A DNA stretch of 64,000 nucleotides from Paramecium tetraurelia. Lineage: Eukaryota > Ciliophora > Oligohymenophorea > Peniculida > Parameciidae. Both the position numbers and the translations under genes were made by a program. How positions within the stretch are numbered: position 1 is the first letter of the stretch; each line of letters starts with the position of its first letter. The notes below the pieces were generated by a model that searched no databases, had not been told where the DNA came from, and saw nothing but the letters and a program-made list of their open reading frames with translations. This document shows, one piece after another, positions 49,916 through 61,100 of the stretch. Where the stretch lies: contig NW_001798966.1 of NCBI RefSeq assembly GCF_000165425.1, positions 238,221-302,220 on the forward strand, in the 5' to 3' direction.

Positions 49916-51298
49916 ATGATTATTATATTTTTTTTCCTTTATTCAGTACTATCATATACATTTGTGATTCATGGAGAAAATACAACCACAATCGAATAAG
50001 ACTCAATTTTATCTTCCAAATTTTCTCTAACAAACCCCATTTAAACTCAATGTTCGCCTATTCGACTTTACATTGTTGGCTCAACTTAAAATCAAAGCGA
50101 ATTTATTGTAAAAAACAATAATGAAACCGATTTACACTTTTAATTTAACATCACATCAGTTGATAGCGATATCATAAGCGTTCATCATAATAAATAATTA
50201 GAAAAGATTACTATAAAACCTAATAATTCATTTGAATTTCATGTAAATTATATCTGCTTGAAGCAAATCGGAGAATAAACTTGGACAACAATTCAAATTA
50301 TGTATTAATTTAACGAAAACCAACACATTGCATATTATTACAAATTCTGTGGAGCTTCAGAGACATTTTTTCATCCATTAGCAGTTTTGTTGTTTTTTTC
50401 TTTATGTATTATAGTGAGCGGGTCTATTTATGGAATTAAAGAATGGAAATTGTTTGGGGGATCCTAGACAGAAGCTTATGGACCTAAAGCTGCAATTATT
50501 TTTATAATTGTTTCAAGCTTTCTTTTGATATCACTATATAAGTTTTAAACTTTTGCTTCTAGTTTCACTTACATTATCATGATGTTTACAGCTTTTATTT
50601 CAATAGAAACAATATTGTTGGACATGTAAAACGAGTACTCCTATTCTAACAATATTAAAATATTGTTCTCAACAATAATGAGTGGTACCCTTATCATTCT
50701 ATATCATCATACAAAAACCTGGATTCTAAATAATATCTTAGCAGTTTCTATAATATTTTTTAGTTTTCGAGTAAATTTCATAATAAATTAGATTTTAGAG
50801 TTTGATTCTTTAAAAACAGGGACTATCTTTATGCTTTTAGCTTTGCTCTATGACATGTTTTGGATATTTGTTAGCCCAACCATTTTTGGTTAGTCTGTTA
50901 TATAGAACATCACAACCACAATTGAATTACCTATAAAACTCTTAAGTCCATCATTAATAAAAAATTGTAATTCCCCTTATTAACAATGTTCAATTTTAGG
51001 AATTGGCGATATTCTTATTGTAGGATTGATCATAAAATACATTCTAAAATTTGAAAAGCTGTCTGGAGAAAATAGTTTAATATTTTTTTCATCAATTTTA
51101 GGATATGGGATTGGATTAACATCCTATTTCATTTTAATCTATTTTTATCATATTTAATATCCAGCATTATTTTATATTATACCTACTACCTTCTTATCAA
51201 TAGTTGTCCCAAGCACATTGAAATCATTGTTCCTTCAGATTTGGAATGGTACATTTGTAATTCAATTAATTGAGGAATAAGAGTTAGAAATGATTTGA
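49916..51298 (+). CDS. Signal peptide peptidase-like intramembrane aspartyl protease
   Basis: 460 aa, no intron. A signal-like N-terminus (MIIIFFFLYSVLSYTFVIHG) leads to an outer domain of about 150 residues with polar, Asn-rich sequence, then a bundle of transmembrane helices. All three family signatures are present: YDMFWIFVSP (catalytic Asp313), LGIGDILIVGL (GxGD, Asp365) and QYPALFYIIP (PAL, about residue 416). SPP/SPPL enzymes cut type II transmembrane stubs and signal-peptide remnants. The presence of a lumenal N-terminal domain favours an SPPL2-like member over classical ER SPP. No C-terminal KKxx. Confidence 0.93.
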
Positions 51299-51411
51299 TT
51301 ACTATGTTAATATTTAAAATTTTTATTTTTTCATCACAATTATGGGAAGTAAGAATCAATTTGAATTTATTAGATCTTTGTGGACAAGAAAGGTAAGAGC
51401 CGACGCAAATA

Positions 51412-54400
51412 ATGCAATCCAAAGTCAAATTGGATAAAACGTTTGGAAATCTGAGAATTCAAGTAATTCAGGGAGAAGTTTTATCAGAAAAGGCAAATGC
51501 TTTTTGTAAAATATCATATTAATATTTAAGTAAATGCTGCAAATGAACCCTATAATACTTAACTCATTAAGAAGATAAAAGAAATCAAAAAATCCCCAAG
51601 TATTATGTTTTCTATATCATAGTAAAAAATGGAGTTCCCTAATTAGTGAAGTTTGAACCAAACCATATTGATTATATCATAATGATTAAATTGTGTGAAG
51701 AACAGGTAAGATCTATTATTTAATATTTAGGAGGAAGATTATGAAAATTAAAGAACATAAGCATTTCTAGCTTCTTTTGAGTTGGCAAATAAGAATAACC
51801 TAAAAATCCTTTCCTTTACAGATCCTCCTTAATAACTTACTTAAAAAACTGAAGATCATTATTATATTAATTTATTTTTATCGGCATTATTGAAGCACAA
51901 AAGAACAAAATAGGATTGTAAAATTCAATAAATAAAATTGATAAATTTGGAAATGAAGCTTTAAAATGTATATATTTAAGCCATTCAACAATAAGCTGAG
52001 AAGCTAAATAATAATAAATAAGAAGAGGATGTTTAACATTAAATTTAATAATAAGAAATATAAACTCAATAATCTGAGAAATCAGACTTATTAGAATAGC
52101 AAAGCGATGCATAAATTGTACAATAGAATGAAAATAAAACAAATGATAAAGTGGTATCTGCTGATGGAGAAAAATTATAGCAGAATATCCATAATTAAGA
52201 AATTGCTAAAGTTGAATAAGTGAGCCAAGAATAAGTTGTACAAGTTTAAGTTGAATCTAGCCATCATGAGAAAGTTGTAGAAGTTGTACACGAAATTAAA
52301 TAGGTTGTTAATGAGGTTCATTAAACTCAAGATTAACATGAAGTCAAAGAAAATTAAGAAATTGTTAAAGTAGAATAAGTGAGCTAATAATAAGTTTTAC
52401 AAGTTGAAGCGGAATCTAACCATCAAGAAAAAGTAGTTGAAATCGTACAAGAAATCAAATAAGTAGCTCGTGATACTAATAATTAATAAGTGACAAAATA
52501 AGATGAAGAATCTGCTAAAGTTGTGTAAGTTGAAGCTGAACCAAGCCATCATGAGAAAGTAGAAGAAGTTATACACGAATTCAAATAGGAAGTTCATGAA
52601 ACTCATGATTAACATGAGAAGAAAGAGAATGAAGATGCTGATAAAGTTGAATAATTTGTATAAGCCGAAGTTGAATCAAGCCATCATGAAAAAGTAGAAG
52701 AAGTTATACACGAAATCAAATAAGAAGTTCATGAAAATCATGATTAACATGAGAAGAAAGAGGTTGAAGAATCAGCAAAAGTGTAATAAGTTGTTTAAGT
52801 TGAGGTTGAATCTGCCCATCATGAGCAAGCTGAAGAAATTGCACAAGAAGTTAAATAAGAAGTTCATGAAATTCATGATTAACATGAAAAGATAAAAAAT
52901 GAAGAAAACGTTAAAGTAGAATAAGTAAGTGAAGAACAGGTTGAAAAAGTTGAGCCTGAATCTGGTCATCATGAGAAGGCATAAGAAATTATACACGAAA
53001 TCAAATAAAAGGTTCATGAAGCTCACTAAGCTGAAAATCAACAAGAGAAGAAAGAAGAGGAAGAATCTACTAAAGTTGTATAAGTTGAAGTTGAATCCAG
53101 CCATGATGAGAAGGTAGAAGAAATTGTACAAGAAGTTCAATAACCTGATGATTAACAAGAGAAGAAAGAAGATGTAGAATCTTCTAAAGTGGAATAAGTT
53201 GAAGTTGAATCTATTTAACATGAGAAGGTAGAAGAAATTGTACATGAAATCAAAAAAGAGGATCATGAAGTCCATTAAGCTAATGATTAACATGAGAAGA
53301 AAGAGAATGAAGATGCTGATAAAGTTGAATAAGTTTTATAAGCCGAAGTTGAACCAAGGCATCATGAGAAAGTAGAAGAAGTTTTACACGAAATTAAATA
53401 AGAAGTTCATGAAAATCATGATTAACATGAGAAGAAAGAGGGTGAAGAAACCAATAAAGTTGAATAAGTTGTATAAGTTGAACCCAGCCATCTTGAAAAG
53501 GTAGAAGATATAGTACAAGAAATAAAATAAGAAGGTCATGAAACTCATGAAGCTAAAACTGAACAAGAGAAAGCAGAAGAAATTGTACAAGAAGACAAAA
53601 AGGAAGCTCATTAAGCTGATGAATAACATGAGAAATAAGAAGATGTAGAATCTGCTAAAGTTGAATAAGTTGAGGTTGAATCTACCCAACATGAGAAAGC
53701 TGAAGAAATTGTACAAGAAATCAAGTAAGAAGCTCATGAAACTAATGATGAACATGAGAAGAAAGATGATGAAGAAATTGATAAAGTAGAATAAGTAAGT
53801 TAAGAATAGGTTGAGTAAGTGGAAGTTGAATCTAATCATCTTGAGAAAGTCGAAGAGATTGTACACGAAATAAAATAAGATGAAGCTCATTAAGCTGATG
53901 ATTAACATGAGAAGAAAGAAAATGAAGATGCTGATAAAGTTCAATAAGTTGTATAAGCCGAAGTTGAACCAAACCATCATGAGAAAGTAGAAGAAGTTAT
54001 ACACGAAATCAAATAAGAAGTTCATGAAAATCATGAGAAAATAGAGAATGAAGATGCTGATAAAGTTGAATAAGTTGTATAAGCTGAAGTTTAATCCAGT
54101 CATCATGAGAAAGTAGAAGAAGTTATACACGAAGTCAAATAAGAAGTTCATGAAAATCATGAGAAAATAGAGAATGAAGATGCTGATAAAGTTGAATAAG
54201 TTGTATAAGCTGAAGTTTAATCCAGTCATCATGAGAAAGTAGAAGAAGTTATACACGAATTCAAATAGGAAGTTCATGAAACTCATGATTAACATGAGAA
54301 GAAAGAGAATGAAGATGCTGATAAAGTTGAATAAGTTGTATAAACCGAAGTTGAATCCAGCCATCATGAAAAAGTAGAAGAAATTATACACGAAATCAAA

Positions 54401-54625
54401 TAGGAAGCCCATGAAGCTCATCAGGCTGATGAATAACACGAGAAGAAAGAACATGAAGAAATTGATAAAGTTGAAGATGTTGTATAAGTTGAAGCTAAAC
54501 TCAGCCATCATGATAAGGTAGAAGAAATAGTTTAAGAAGTTAAATAAGAACTCCATGAAAATAATGATTAACCTAAAGATAATGAAAATTAGCAACAGGA
54601 TTCTAATTCAGATGTCCACAGTTGA
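51412..54625 (+). CDS. C2-like protein with about 17 long Glu/Gln/His/Val-rich tandem repeats
   Basis: 1,046 aa; introns 51506-51530, 51600-51622 and 51706-51730. The first 150 residues look like a degenerate C2-type beta domain (TFGNLRIQVIQGEVLSEKAN, KFEPNHIDYIIMIKLCEEQE). From about 52250 to 54590 the protein is built from repeats of 42-50 residues around SHHEKVEEVIHEIKQEVHE then HDQHEKKENEDADKVEQ. Gln in the repeat is mostly TAA or TAG. Two neighbouring units (about 54021 and 54147) are nearly identical over 126 bp. Highly acidic, His-rich and predicted helical; no family recognised. A structural, cytoskeletal or cortical role is a guess. Confidence 0.82.
52250..54590 (+). repeat. Coding tandem repeat, period about 126-150 bp, about 17 copies
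   Basis: Anchor CATCATGAGAAAGTAGAAG-type words recur near 52266, 52418, 52548, 52680, 52818, 52967, 53101, 53218, 53360, 53488, 53690, 53836, 53975, 54102, 54230, 54362 and 54506. All units stay in the reading frame of the surrounding gene. One interval of about 200 bp suggests a diverged unit near 53590. Confidence 0.85.
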
Positions 54626-55198
54626 ATATTTATGTTCATCAATTATTAATACAAATAATCTTATTCTTTTGAAGCTTATTTTCGTACACCAATATTATTT
54701 TTAATTTCTACCTCTTTTTCTTTACTACACACTTTCCCTTTTGGTTATTGAAATGTTTTCCCTTATTATATTTTTGCATCTTTAATATCCAAATTTTGAA
54801 TTATATTTTTATAAAGAAAAAAACACTATTTTCAGAATAGAAAGAACAAATTGAATCTATTATTATTAAGGATAATTTAATTTAAACAGACTAATTTTTT
54901 AATTAGATAAAAGAGTGATTAATAGCCTAAGACTATAAGAAGAATTAAACATATAATATTTAAATATCCATACTTCAAAACACCTATAAAAGACTCCAAT
55001 AAATTAAGCAACTCTGTGTTATAGCAGATGTCAGCGTATTTGCTAATAGAAATGATAGCATTCATTTTGACAATAGCTGGTTGACTTAAATTCCAAGACA
55101 CTCAAAAACCTTTTAGATTAAAAAGTACCATATTAGCTTAATAAAAATGATAATTAAATAACAAATAAGATTGGATTTGGTAGACTCTTTAATTGATA
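54626..55198. other. Intergenic or possible small ORFs
   Basis: Both strands have short open stretches here (minus: MNAIISISKYADICYNTELL..., a hydrophobic peptide without a clear upstream context; plus: MSAYLLIEMIAFILTIAG). Neither can be preferred, so no gene is called. Confidence 0.35.
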
Positions 55199-55669
55199 AT
55201 GCAAGAAATAAGTAAGAAGAAGAAAGGATATTAAACTTTAAGTAATTTTTATAAAATAGAAACAAAATAAGTCTCTCCTTAATTAGTTTAAAAACAATTC
55301 AAGCAATAAACTCAAGCCCAAAATTATTGGTACTTCTCTAAGTAAATTGGTTCCTATTATTACAAAATTAGAAGGCTCAATAATAAGTTGGAAATTTAAT
55401 TTTTTTATCATAAGAGATAAAATCTTATCGAATTGCAAGCAGACAAACCTTAACGTATTAACAATTTGAAATTGTTCCCTTTTTAAGGGGTTTAAAGAAA
55501 AAATAAAGTTTTAATATTATTATTCTTTTCTAATAATTTAAAAATCATTCTTTATATTATCTTATCTAAATTTATGAAGATTTGTTATCCCACGTCATCA
55601 AATATTTTCCATCATCAGTCATTGTACCGAAAATTCTACTTGTTTCATAATCAAGAACAAGTTATGTGA
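55199..55669 (+). CDS. Hypothetical basic protein, 156 aa, 3' end doubtful
   Basis: From ATG at 55199 the frame reads MQEISKKKKGYQTLSNFYKI, NYWYFSKQIGSYYYKIRRLN and KPQRINNLKLFPFQGVQRKN, which is convincingly protein-like up to about 55500. The first in-frame TGA is at 55667-55669, which would overlap the convergent WD40 gene by 125 bp; the last 50 residues are hydrophobic and atypical. An unrecognised intron or a one-base error near 55500 probably hides the true end. No family recognised. Confidence 0.5.
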
Positions 55670-57773
55670 CATAAGATTCATTTTCTTATTTTTTTATAAA
55701 ATTAACTTTGCTTCCATTCCTGTCAATTATCATTTACTTTTATTATATAAACTGTAAGGGAAAGTGGAAATAACATTCATTCCCTGCTTCTACTTGAACA
55801 TCTTATATCTTAATAAATTAATCATTAGAATCATTTATTGAAAAGATTTACATTTTTTTATTATTGAATGGTTAAAATGCAAAAGTTAAATCCTCGAGGA
55901 AGCACACCTTAACTCCCCATTCATCAATGTCTAATTTTTAAAATAAACTCCAATTATCTTAGAACTTAAAAATTTAAATTGAATTGTCTTTTCTTGAGCA
56001 TGAAACCAAGTATTCATTAGATTAACTTAGACTAATACTAGAAATTTCAAATTTATGAGATAATGTTTAAATGCATTACCATTCCTTATCTTTATCCCAC
56101 ACTTTTATTGAATAATCGCCGCTACCACTACCACCACTACTAGACATAATTTAATTCTCATTATTATTTATTGCTAAACAAAATATTCCTTATTCATGGC
56201 CTTTTAGCTTAAATTTAAGACCCCATAAATTATTGTTCGTTATTTCCCATATGATAATAGTTTTATCATAACTACCTGACACTAATGAATTTGATTTTTT
56301 GAAAAACTTTAAACAAATTATATATTCTTCATGATCTCTTAATTCTTCAATTTTTACTATTTATCCTTAATTGAATTCATAAATATTAATTTTATTTGAA
56401 TTAAAGAATCCAGCAGCAACACGAGTATAATCTACATTAAAAGCAAATGTCTCAACTCTTTCTTCTGTAACAGAATTAATTATTTCATATTTAAACGGTG
56501 GCTAAAGAGTATTTTAATTTATCGATTACAAATTTTAAGGCTATAATTGAAGTGAATTTTCTCCTATTGAATTATTAGTTTATTCATTGTTTTCTGCAAT
56601 ATATTTTTCCCCTGATATTTCTCCATAAATTTAGTAAAACGCTGCAATGAGCTTTTCTTAGAATGACTTGAAATAATTTGAAAAATTTTTCTTTAATTAT
56701 ACTTATTAGATTTCGAATTCATTTTTGATCGCCTCATTAATTAATTCAAATTTATTTTTTTAACTTAAGATATTAGAAATTTCAATAATTTCTAATTTAT
56801 TTAATTAGTACCAATTTTTTGTCTTCAAATTAATTAAACTTTATGTTGCCTTACATTAAAAAGCATCTCTTAATAGCATTTCTTCAGTTAATTACTACGA
56901 TAGATCAGTTATGACTTCTCTATAAGATGAAAATTTTGATATAGCCTTCTAAGCTTATTCTTTAAGATGTTTTTGTTGTTATTCTTATTATTATAATGTA
57001 TGATCTACATAACTCAACCATAATTATTTTAATTGTTCCAACTTCGTATATTTTATTGGGTATTCAGTAACGCAATCTATACATGCAATTCTATTTGGAA
57101 CTGTTGCCTATTCATTTAAATCAACTAGAGCCACCTAAAGTTTGTGATTTTCACATTGCAAGTTTTAATTTGACAGTCTACTTTATTAAAAGATTTCTGA
57201 TGAAAAAGTTTGAATTACATCTTTGATTGAATTTTATTGATTATATTGAATTTTATCTAGATTCTACTCAAATTAAATAAATTATTAATCCATTTTTAAT
57301 CTATTTATTTATTGTCTATAACAGTTTTATAGATCTCTATAATCAATAAATAGGTGTTATTAATTAGTATTTTGAGAATCCAGCTAATTCAGTTGAGACA
57401 TTGAGAGCTCACTTATTGATTTATTTTCCTTTTCTATGCCGTTTTTAATAAATTAAATTTATTGATCCATGTTCTACAAAGTCTTCTCTAGATAATTATT
57501 TTAAGTCGTTTTAAACTCTTTAAGGTGACCATATAATCCTTATATGATTTCTAAATTTTTCTGATGAAAGGCCTGTTTCTCGCTCAAAACTGTCCTTTTG
57601 ACATTTTCAAATTGTTTTTCGGCTACTTGAACATCAACCCATAATTACTCGTTTTCAACACATTTTAAGCATCTATTTTGTAAGCGTTAGTCCTTCATTG
57701 AAAAATCAATATAAATTGCAGATTCATTGTGTTCCAAACACCTTGGTTCTTTTTCTCTTGATGTTTAAATCAT
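55545..57773 (-). CDS. Coiled-coil/WD40-repeat protein
   Basis: 742 aa, no intron. The N-terminus (PRCLEHNESAIYIDFSMKDQ, RCLKCVENEQ) has paired Cys/His that may be a B-box-like zinc site. A long Gln/Glu-rich coiled coil follows to about residue 400, then WD40 repeats: LVSGSYDKTIIIWEI, IMSSSGGSGSGDYSIKVWD, LVSCSRKDNSIQIFKF, ending with LQFIQQKQMIIDRNGSKVNF and TDDGKYLMTWDNKS. Proteins of this plan form a large family in ciliates and are thought to be scaffolds or cytoskeletal, but none can be named. Confidence 0.85.
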
Positions 57774-58149
57774 TTGAAGATTAAAAAATTATTAAATTTT
57801 TATAATAGTTCTAATATCTAAAATAAAATACTTCTTATATAAAAAATCATCTAATTGTAAAAAGAAATTAATGATATTAAATATTATGGTGCAGCAAAAT
57901 AAGTGTTTAGAGTGAATAACTTTGTAAAATACTAATTCAGACTATTCTATTTTAAACAAAAGTTACTGTAAATGATATTTATGAAATAATTTTTTTAGAA
58001 TCATAATGTTGTTTTTCAGGTTTTAGGGGATGAATATTTTCTTCCCCTTTAATTATTCTCTCTTTTAAATGCACTAAATATCGACTTTTATTAATTTTCA
58101 AAGCTTTTTGGATTTTGGTTTATTCTTTCTGAGATTAACTAACTTGTGT
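57774..58149 (-). other. 3' flank of the beta-helix gene, possibly coding
   Basis: In the frame of the upstream giant gene, after its TGA, about 70 further codons are open to a TGA at 57939-57937, with the protein-like sequence VHLKERIIKGEENIHPLKPE. A missed intron, readthrough or an indel could connect it to the gene at 58150-63906. Confidence 0.35.
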
Positions 58150-61100
58150 TCAAGACAACCTCACTTTAGATGCTTTTTGCTTATGGAGATATAATTTAAT
58201 TTTATTCTTACTCAAAACCCTTTAAACTTACTTGATTTGAGAGAAGGTTTTCATTAAGCCTAACATTATATATTAATAATATTACATTTTGAATTGCAAG
58301 ATTCTCCTGGCTTAAGCCAAAAGATAAACTTTCAGTTTCTTATATTTTATTTTAACTCTTAATTGCTTTTATTTTTTCCCTTCCAAAATGTTATAAATTT
58401 TAGGGTGCTATTAAATGAAATGCGGAAAATTTTTCAAAATAATTTCTTTAAATTTATCGATTAATAGGTCTAATCTTTTGAAATAGGATAAGACAATTTG
58501 TATAATCATCTAAATTATATACAAAGAATTTATGAAACCCATAACAAAATAAGAAGGCAAAATAATTTCTTTTAATCCTTATTATTAAGCAGTATAAATA
58601 CAACTTGCCATGATAATTGAAATTGCACAAATAATTGTAGATTGAGTATCCAAGCGATTTAATTGTCCTGTAGCATATGGTTTATATGAAGTTGTTAAAA
58701 AGCTGTAATAAAATAATATTAGGAAAACAATCGAAGCTTTAATTTAAATATGATCATTGTAATAAATTAATACTATTATAATTGCTTCCTTTTCAATTAC
58801 TTTGAGCATTTCCCAATAAAATGCATGTTTTTTATACTCATTATATAAATATCCCCAAACTTTCCTTATGTTTATGCTATTCAATTAATTTTTATTCTTA
58901 AATAACCTAAACATTAAAAAAAATGGAATAACACAGCCAATTAAGATTAAAAGTGGAATACATAAAGAATAAATCCATTTTTAATGAGAGATTGTGTCAT
59001 ACCTATACGAAACATTACCTTAAATCCAATTCTCATTTGAAATCCTTCTGTAAGACAATAGTGAGATGATTTACCCTATCAGATTTGGCTATAAATAAAT
59101 GAATAAATAGATAAACGGAGTCGAAATATATGAAACATCGAGCCTAATTAATTTTATCGAAACAGCAATTCCAAGTAATAGAAAAAAAAATATTAAATAC
59201 ATAGCTGCCATAATCAAACTCCATATTAATTTAAAGTAAATTATTGCAATATTTGTAAAAGAAACTATAAAGCAATCTAATGAATATGCCATAGATCCTA
59301 TGGGATTTGCAAAACTTTGCATGATTATAAGTAAATTAAAGGGAACTTCTAGTTTGAATGTTGAAATCGCTTGGATAATCTATAAATAATTTGTAAATAT
59401 TTTAATTAGAATAGCAGGAGATGCTTCTTTGATAGAATGAGATATTCCATAAGACCTTAATCTTATTTCTCTAATAAAGTCTTTCATTACCGCAACAGTA
59501 CTACTAACTGATAATAAAACTGAAAGGAGAGTCCATAGACTTATTAAAATAGTTATGAAGATATTATAAGAAATTTAATCGCAATTTCCACATTGGAAAT
59601 CTTAGCTCACTGAAAACTAGCCATTGCCTCTTATATCATATAGATCACACTATTCACATAGAGCTCCAATGTGCCCTAATAAACACGAAGAATCCCCAGG
59701 CAGCCAGCCACCCATACAATTTTAAGGAAGATGGTAACAATATTCCACATTGTCGCTGTAGTAATAGGTTCTCCAATAAGAAGGCCTTAATTCAATCATT
59801 GAAGACTTTATTGAGTTTATTTTTGAATCATCCTTATAACTACAGCTTTTTGCCTCTAATTAAACAGAATATTAATTTTTATATGGATCACAATTTACAC
59901 ATCCCCCAGAAGTATAATTCAAAAATTCTCCTATTTGACAAGGAAATGTTTGAATGTCCACAAATATTTTATAAGACATCATAGTTTTATCTATTAAATA
60001 TGGCGGTTTATCTTTATATTATGGGACTGAAACAGCATCACATTTAATAAAAAGCCTTAAAACAAGATCTTCGCTATAATTTGGATTGAAATAGATTACT
60101 AAATTATCTAAATTATAATCGCCAGTAGATTAATTAAAACTAACATTATAAAAGGAAAGGCTAAATGTAACATTAAATTCCTCAGCATTAGCAGAAATGT
60201 TATAAACTAAAGGCGAAAGAGTACAATATGAATTATCTAAGCCTTTAATTTACTTTTTAAATTTGTCAAGAGCAATAACTCTCAATCGATAATTATAAGG
60301 AATAGGTTTTAAAGTAAAGTGATCAAAATATTTGTAATCTTAAATAATCAACCCAGATGGCAACTTCAGATATATTTATGAAACTGATAAACCATATGTT
60401 TTATAAGGATGGATAATAATTTGTTCAACTATCTCATTTTCAGAACTAACAAAGAGTTATTTTTCTAAAAGAGTCGACCCTCCATTTAATGATAACGTTA
60501 AAGAGCTTGGTTTTTCTACAAAATTATTGCCATATAGAGTTGAATTATTATTGACTATAATAACATCCAATCCCTTTGTTAATTAAAGATACAAGGAATT
60601 AATGAACAATCCGCCAGCAATATCAGCAAAATTCATAGTGATATCAGTTTCAATCATTAATAATTATTTCTAAAAGGAAGTATAATAGATAGCTCCACCT
60701 ATTCGAGCAGAATTATTAAAAAATATACATTATCTAATCAACGTCTCAATGTCAATTTAAATATAATGAACCTCCTAATTATGCTGAATTATTTATAAAG
60801 GTACTTTTCAAAATGGATAGTTATTAATTCATTTTGCTTTCTAAAAAATCATAATCAAGCTATCTTAGTAATCGAAGATTATCAGATAAACTACTTAAAG
60901 TTGAAGATACATCAGTTGATTTAATAATTGATAAACAACCAGAATTACCACATTTACAATTTCTGATCTCAATATAAGAGAATTTCATGTTTTATCCTTC
61001 TATCTATTGAAAACCAAGGATCCTCATTAAACCAAATTAACATGTTTCACATATTGTATTTGAAAATTTGACATGTTAAACAAATATGTATTGGTTTGAA

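Noticed and set aside
52772-53293. Minus-strand hydrophobic ORF of 173 codons
   Set aside because: Same antisense shadow of the repeat array.
52250-54590. CRISPR-like or satellite array
   Set aside because: Units are coding, of variable length, without constant repeat/unique spacer alternation, and lie in a eukaryotic gene.
53384-54595. Minus-strand ORF of about 400 codons rich in Phe, Leu and Met
   Set aside because: It is the antisense shadow of the repeat protein: TAA/TAG Gln codons read as Leu on the other strand and GAA/AAA as Phe. The plus-strand reading has introns, correct phase and repeat structure.
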